Of a stretch of 6,073 bases of DNA, positions 4,741-6,073 are shown piece by piece; position 1 is the first letter of the stretch; every line of letters begins with the position of its first letter. The DNA comes from Verrucomicrobiota bacterium (GTDB lineage Bacteria; Verrucomicrobiota; Verrucomicrobiia; Chthoniobacterales; UBA10450), in assembly GCA_003219925.1 (NCBI GenBank), contig QHQU01000182.1, positions 1-6,073 on the forward strand. The letters are read 5' to 3'. A program made the position numbers and the translations under genes. The notes under the pieces are model-generated. The model made no database searches, was not told where the DNA came from, and worked only from the letters and a program-made list of their open reading frames with translations.

Positions 4741-6073
4741 TTACTTTTCAGGATTCTGCGGCGCGAGATCGGTTACAATTTTCTCGAAACGTGGGTCGCC
4801 ACGCAGCGGATCCCAGCTCGGGTGCAGTTTCAAGTTACCATAGCTTAAGGTACTCGGGATTTTCAGCGTCGCTTCGATTTGTTCGATGGCGAGATCCTTT
4901 TCACCACACCAAGCGTAAATTACGCCCATGTACTTCACGAGCTCCGCACCATCGATTGAGTCTTTGGTAATTGGCAGGAGTTCAATCGCGTGTCGGCCTT
5001 CGCGGATTGCTTCATCCTTGCGGCCGAGGGCTGCGTCGATGAGGCCGAGCACGCACAACGCCGGCGCATAACCGGGTTGCTCGCTCACCGTGCGTTCGAG
5101 TTCCGCGTGCGCGGCGAGGAAAGCAGCTTGAGCCGTGGCAACATCGCCCTTGCTGCGGGCAGCCAAGCCTTCGCACCAGGAGCGCGGAAAGTTTAGATCA
5201 ACAGCCGTCCCGCTGTCCGGAATCGCAGCCAAAGCCTGGGTGACCGCCGCCGGATCGCGTTCGCATAGCGCGAGGTAGAACCATTGGGCGGCCAGGTCCG
5301 AAGCGGTCGCCGGATTTTCGGCCAGAATTGTTCGAATGCTTTCGCGAAGGGGGCGGGGGTCCCCTCGCCATTCAAGATCGACCGAGGCGCGAGTAACCCG
5401 GGTGTCTAAGTCGCCCGGAATTAGAACGAGCGCACGGTCCAAAGCCGCCGCCATCGCCCGAAACTGTCGGAACTCCTGATAGCTGAGCGCGATCTGTTGG
5501 AGAATGAAAAAGTTGCGCGGATCCAACGCGAGAGCCCTTTGCAAGCTCCGCGCCGATTCATTCCAAAGTCCCTGACGTCGGTCGATATAGCCGGTCAGCT
5601 CGAAGATATCCGAATTATTCGGCAACGCGCGTTGGGCAACGGCGAGTTCGGCCCGCGCCTTCTCGTAATTGAGATAGCAACGGTAAAGGAAATCAGCCTG
5701 GGCAAGATGCGTCTCTCCCGCATCAGGACGCAGACGAATGACAGTTTTGAGCGCGCCATCCGCCAGAGCCAAACGGGCCGGTGTGTGATCGAGGCCAAAA
5801 AAATACAAGTAGTTATGCGCGGCGGCTAGCTGGCAGTAAGCCAGGAAAAAGTCGGGATCCCGCTCGATCGCTTGATCAAGTAAGTGAACGGCCTCGTGCA
5901 ATTTTTCGCTGATTTGGGCATTGAGAGAAATCGTCGCGATGAGCGCCTTCGCGCGGACGTAAAGGCCATAGGCAATGAGATCTTTTGTAGGGCGCTCGTC
6001 GATGGCGGCTTTTTCTTTCGGCGAAACAGTGGCTTGAAGCTGAGAGATAATTCGCTGCACGATGTCGCTCTGA
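4741..6073 (-). CDS. TPR-repeat C-terminal region of a large signalling-type protein, 5'-truncated
   Basis: The frame is open to the right window edge, so the true start lies outside. A GTG at 6060 gives 439 residues but is probably internal: the preceding residues QSDI continue the family pattern 'FAIQSEIvqrI..QLqA.lSp.EkaaIe.rPT.dl.AYdlYlrAk'. That pattern links an upstream TolB-like domain to TPRs in proteins whose N-terminus is often a Ser/Thr kinase, adenylate cyclase or winged-helix DNA-binding domain. From the GTG onward, TPR-like helices repeat through most of the sequence, for example AVHLLDQAIERDPDFFLAYC (57-76), SARSLQRALALDPRNFFIL (169-187) and DEAIREGRHAIELLP (349-363). The C-terminus carries the typical LHPSWDPLRGDPRFEKIV (411-428). 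TPRs mediate protein-protein contact; localisation depends on the missing N-terminus. The family is clear, the exact role is not. Confidence 0.88.
   Translation of the reverse strand, partial: QSDIVQRIISQLQATVSPKEKAAIDERPTKDLIAYGLYVRAKALIATISLNAQISEKLHEAVHLLDQAIERDPDFFLAYCQLAAAHNYLYFFGLDHTPARLALADGALKTVIRLRPDAGETHLAQADFLYRCYLNYEKARAELAVAQRALPNNSDIFELTGYIDRRQGLWNESARSLQRALALDPRNFFILQQIALSYQEFRQFRAMAAALDRALVLIPGDLDTRVTRASVDLEWRGDPRPLRESIRTILAENPATASDLAAQWFYLALCERDPAAVTQALAAIPDSGTAVDLNFPRSWCEGLAARSKGDVATAQAAFLAAHAELERTVSEQPGYAPALCVLGLIDAALGRKDEAIREGRHAIELLPITKDSIDGAELVKYMGVIYAWCGEKDLAIEQIEATLKIPSTLSYGNLKLHPSWDPLRGDPRFEKIVTDLAPQNPEK

Noticed and set aside
4465..4843. Plus-strand frames of 62 and 75 residues in the gene-free stretch
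   Set aside because: They run across the tRNA fragment and antisense to the TPR gene end, with no motif, ribosome binding site or coding-like composition.

Overview
The window is a stretch of ordinary chromosome from a moderately GC-rich bacterium. Several things suggest a soil-type Verrucomicrobiota: a C-terminal tail of the type 'AIVRGKNNTTGVGLIEVY' left as a gene remnant, a TolB/kinase-type TPR protein ending in 'LHPSWDPLRGDPRFEKIV', a zinc-ribbon membrane protein, GC-rich palindromic intergenic repeats, weak ribosome binding sites and a tRNA gene without an encoded CCA. This placement is inferred from remembered family patterns, not from a search.

Layout. At the left edge a zinc-ribbon membrane protein runs leftward out of the window (378 to 1). 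Divergent from it is a PLP-dependent threonine/serine dehydratase-type enzyme (468-1439), followed on the same strand by an RtcB-type RNA ligase of the short (~390 aa) class (1601-2770). RtcB meets a minus-strand cluster head-on. The convergent gap (2771-3054) holds a small hairpin, the decayed C-terminal end of a large surface-type protein, and a GC-rich palindromic repeat that touches the stop codons on both sides. On the minus strand then come a VOC (glyoxalase/extradiol dioxygenase fold) protein, a tRNA-Val(UAC) only 7 nt upstream of that gene's start codon, an unrecognised exported protein with conserved-looking Cys, His and Asp residues, and the C-terminal part of a large TPR protein that enters from the right edge.

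The most unusual structure is a second, degenerate copy of the 5' half of the same tRNA-Val (4625-4659), about 1 kb from the intact gene. The two copies bracket the unrecognised exported-protein gene. The homology stops at the anticodon loop. This is what a tRNA-targeting integration or an old tandem tRNA duplication could leave, but no integrase is visible.

The genes do not form one pathway. The dehydratase and RtcB could share a transcript, although 161 bp separate them. The tRNA and the VOC gene are very probably co-transcribed. I see no phage, transposase, CRISPR array, toxin-antitoxin pair or defence system, and no clear evidence of a new multi-gene system.
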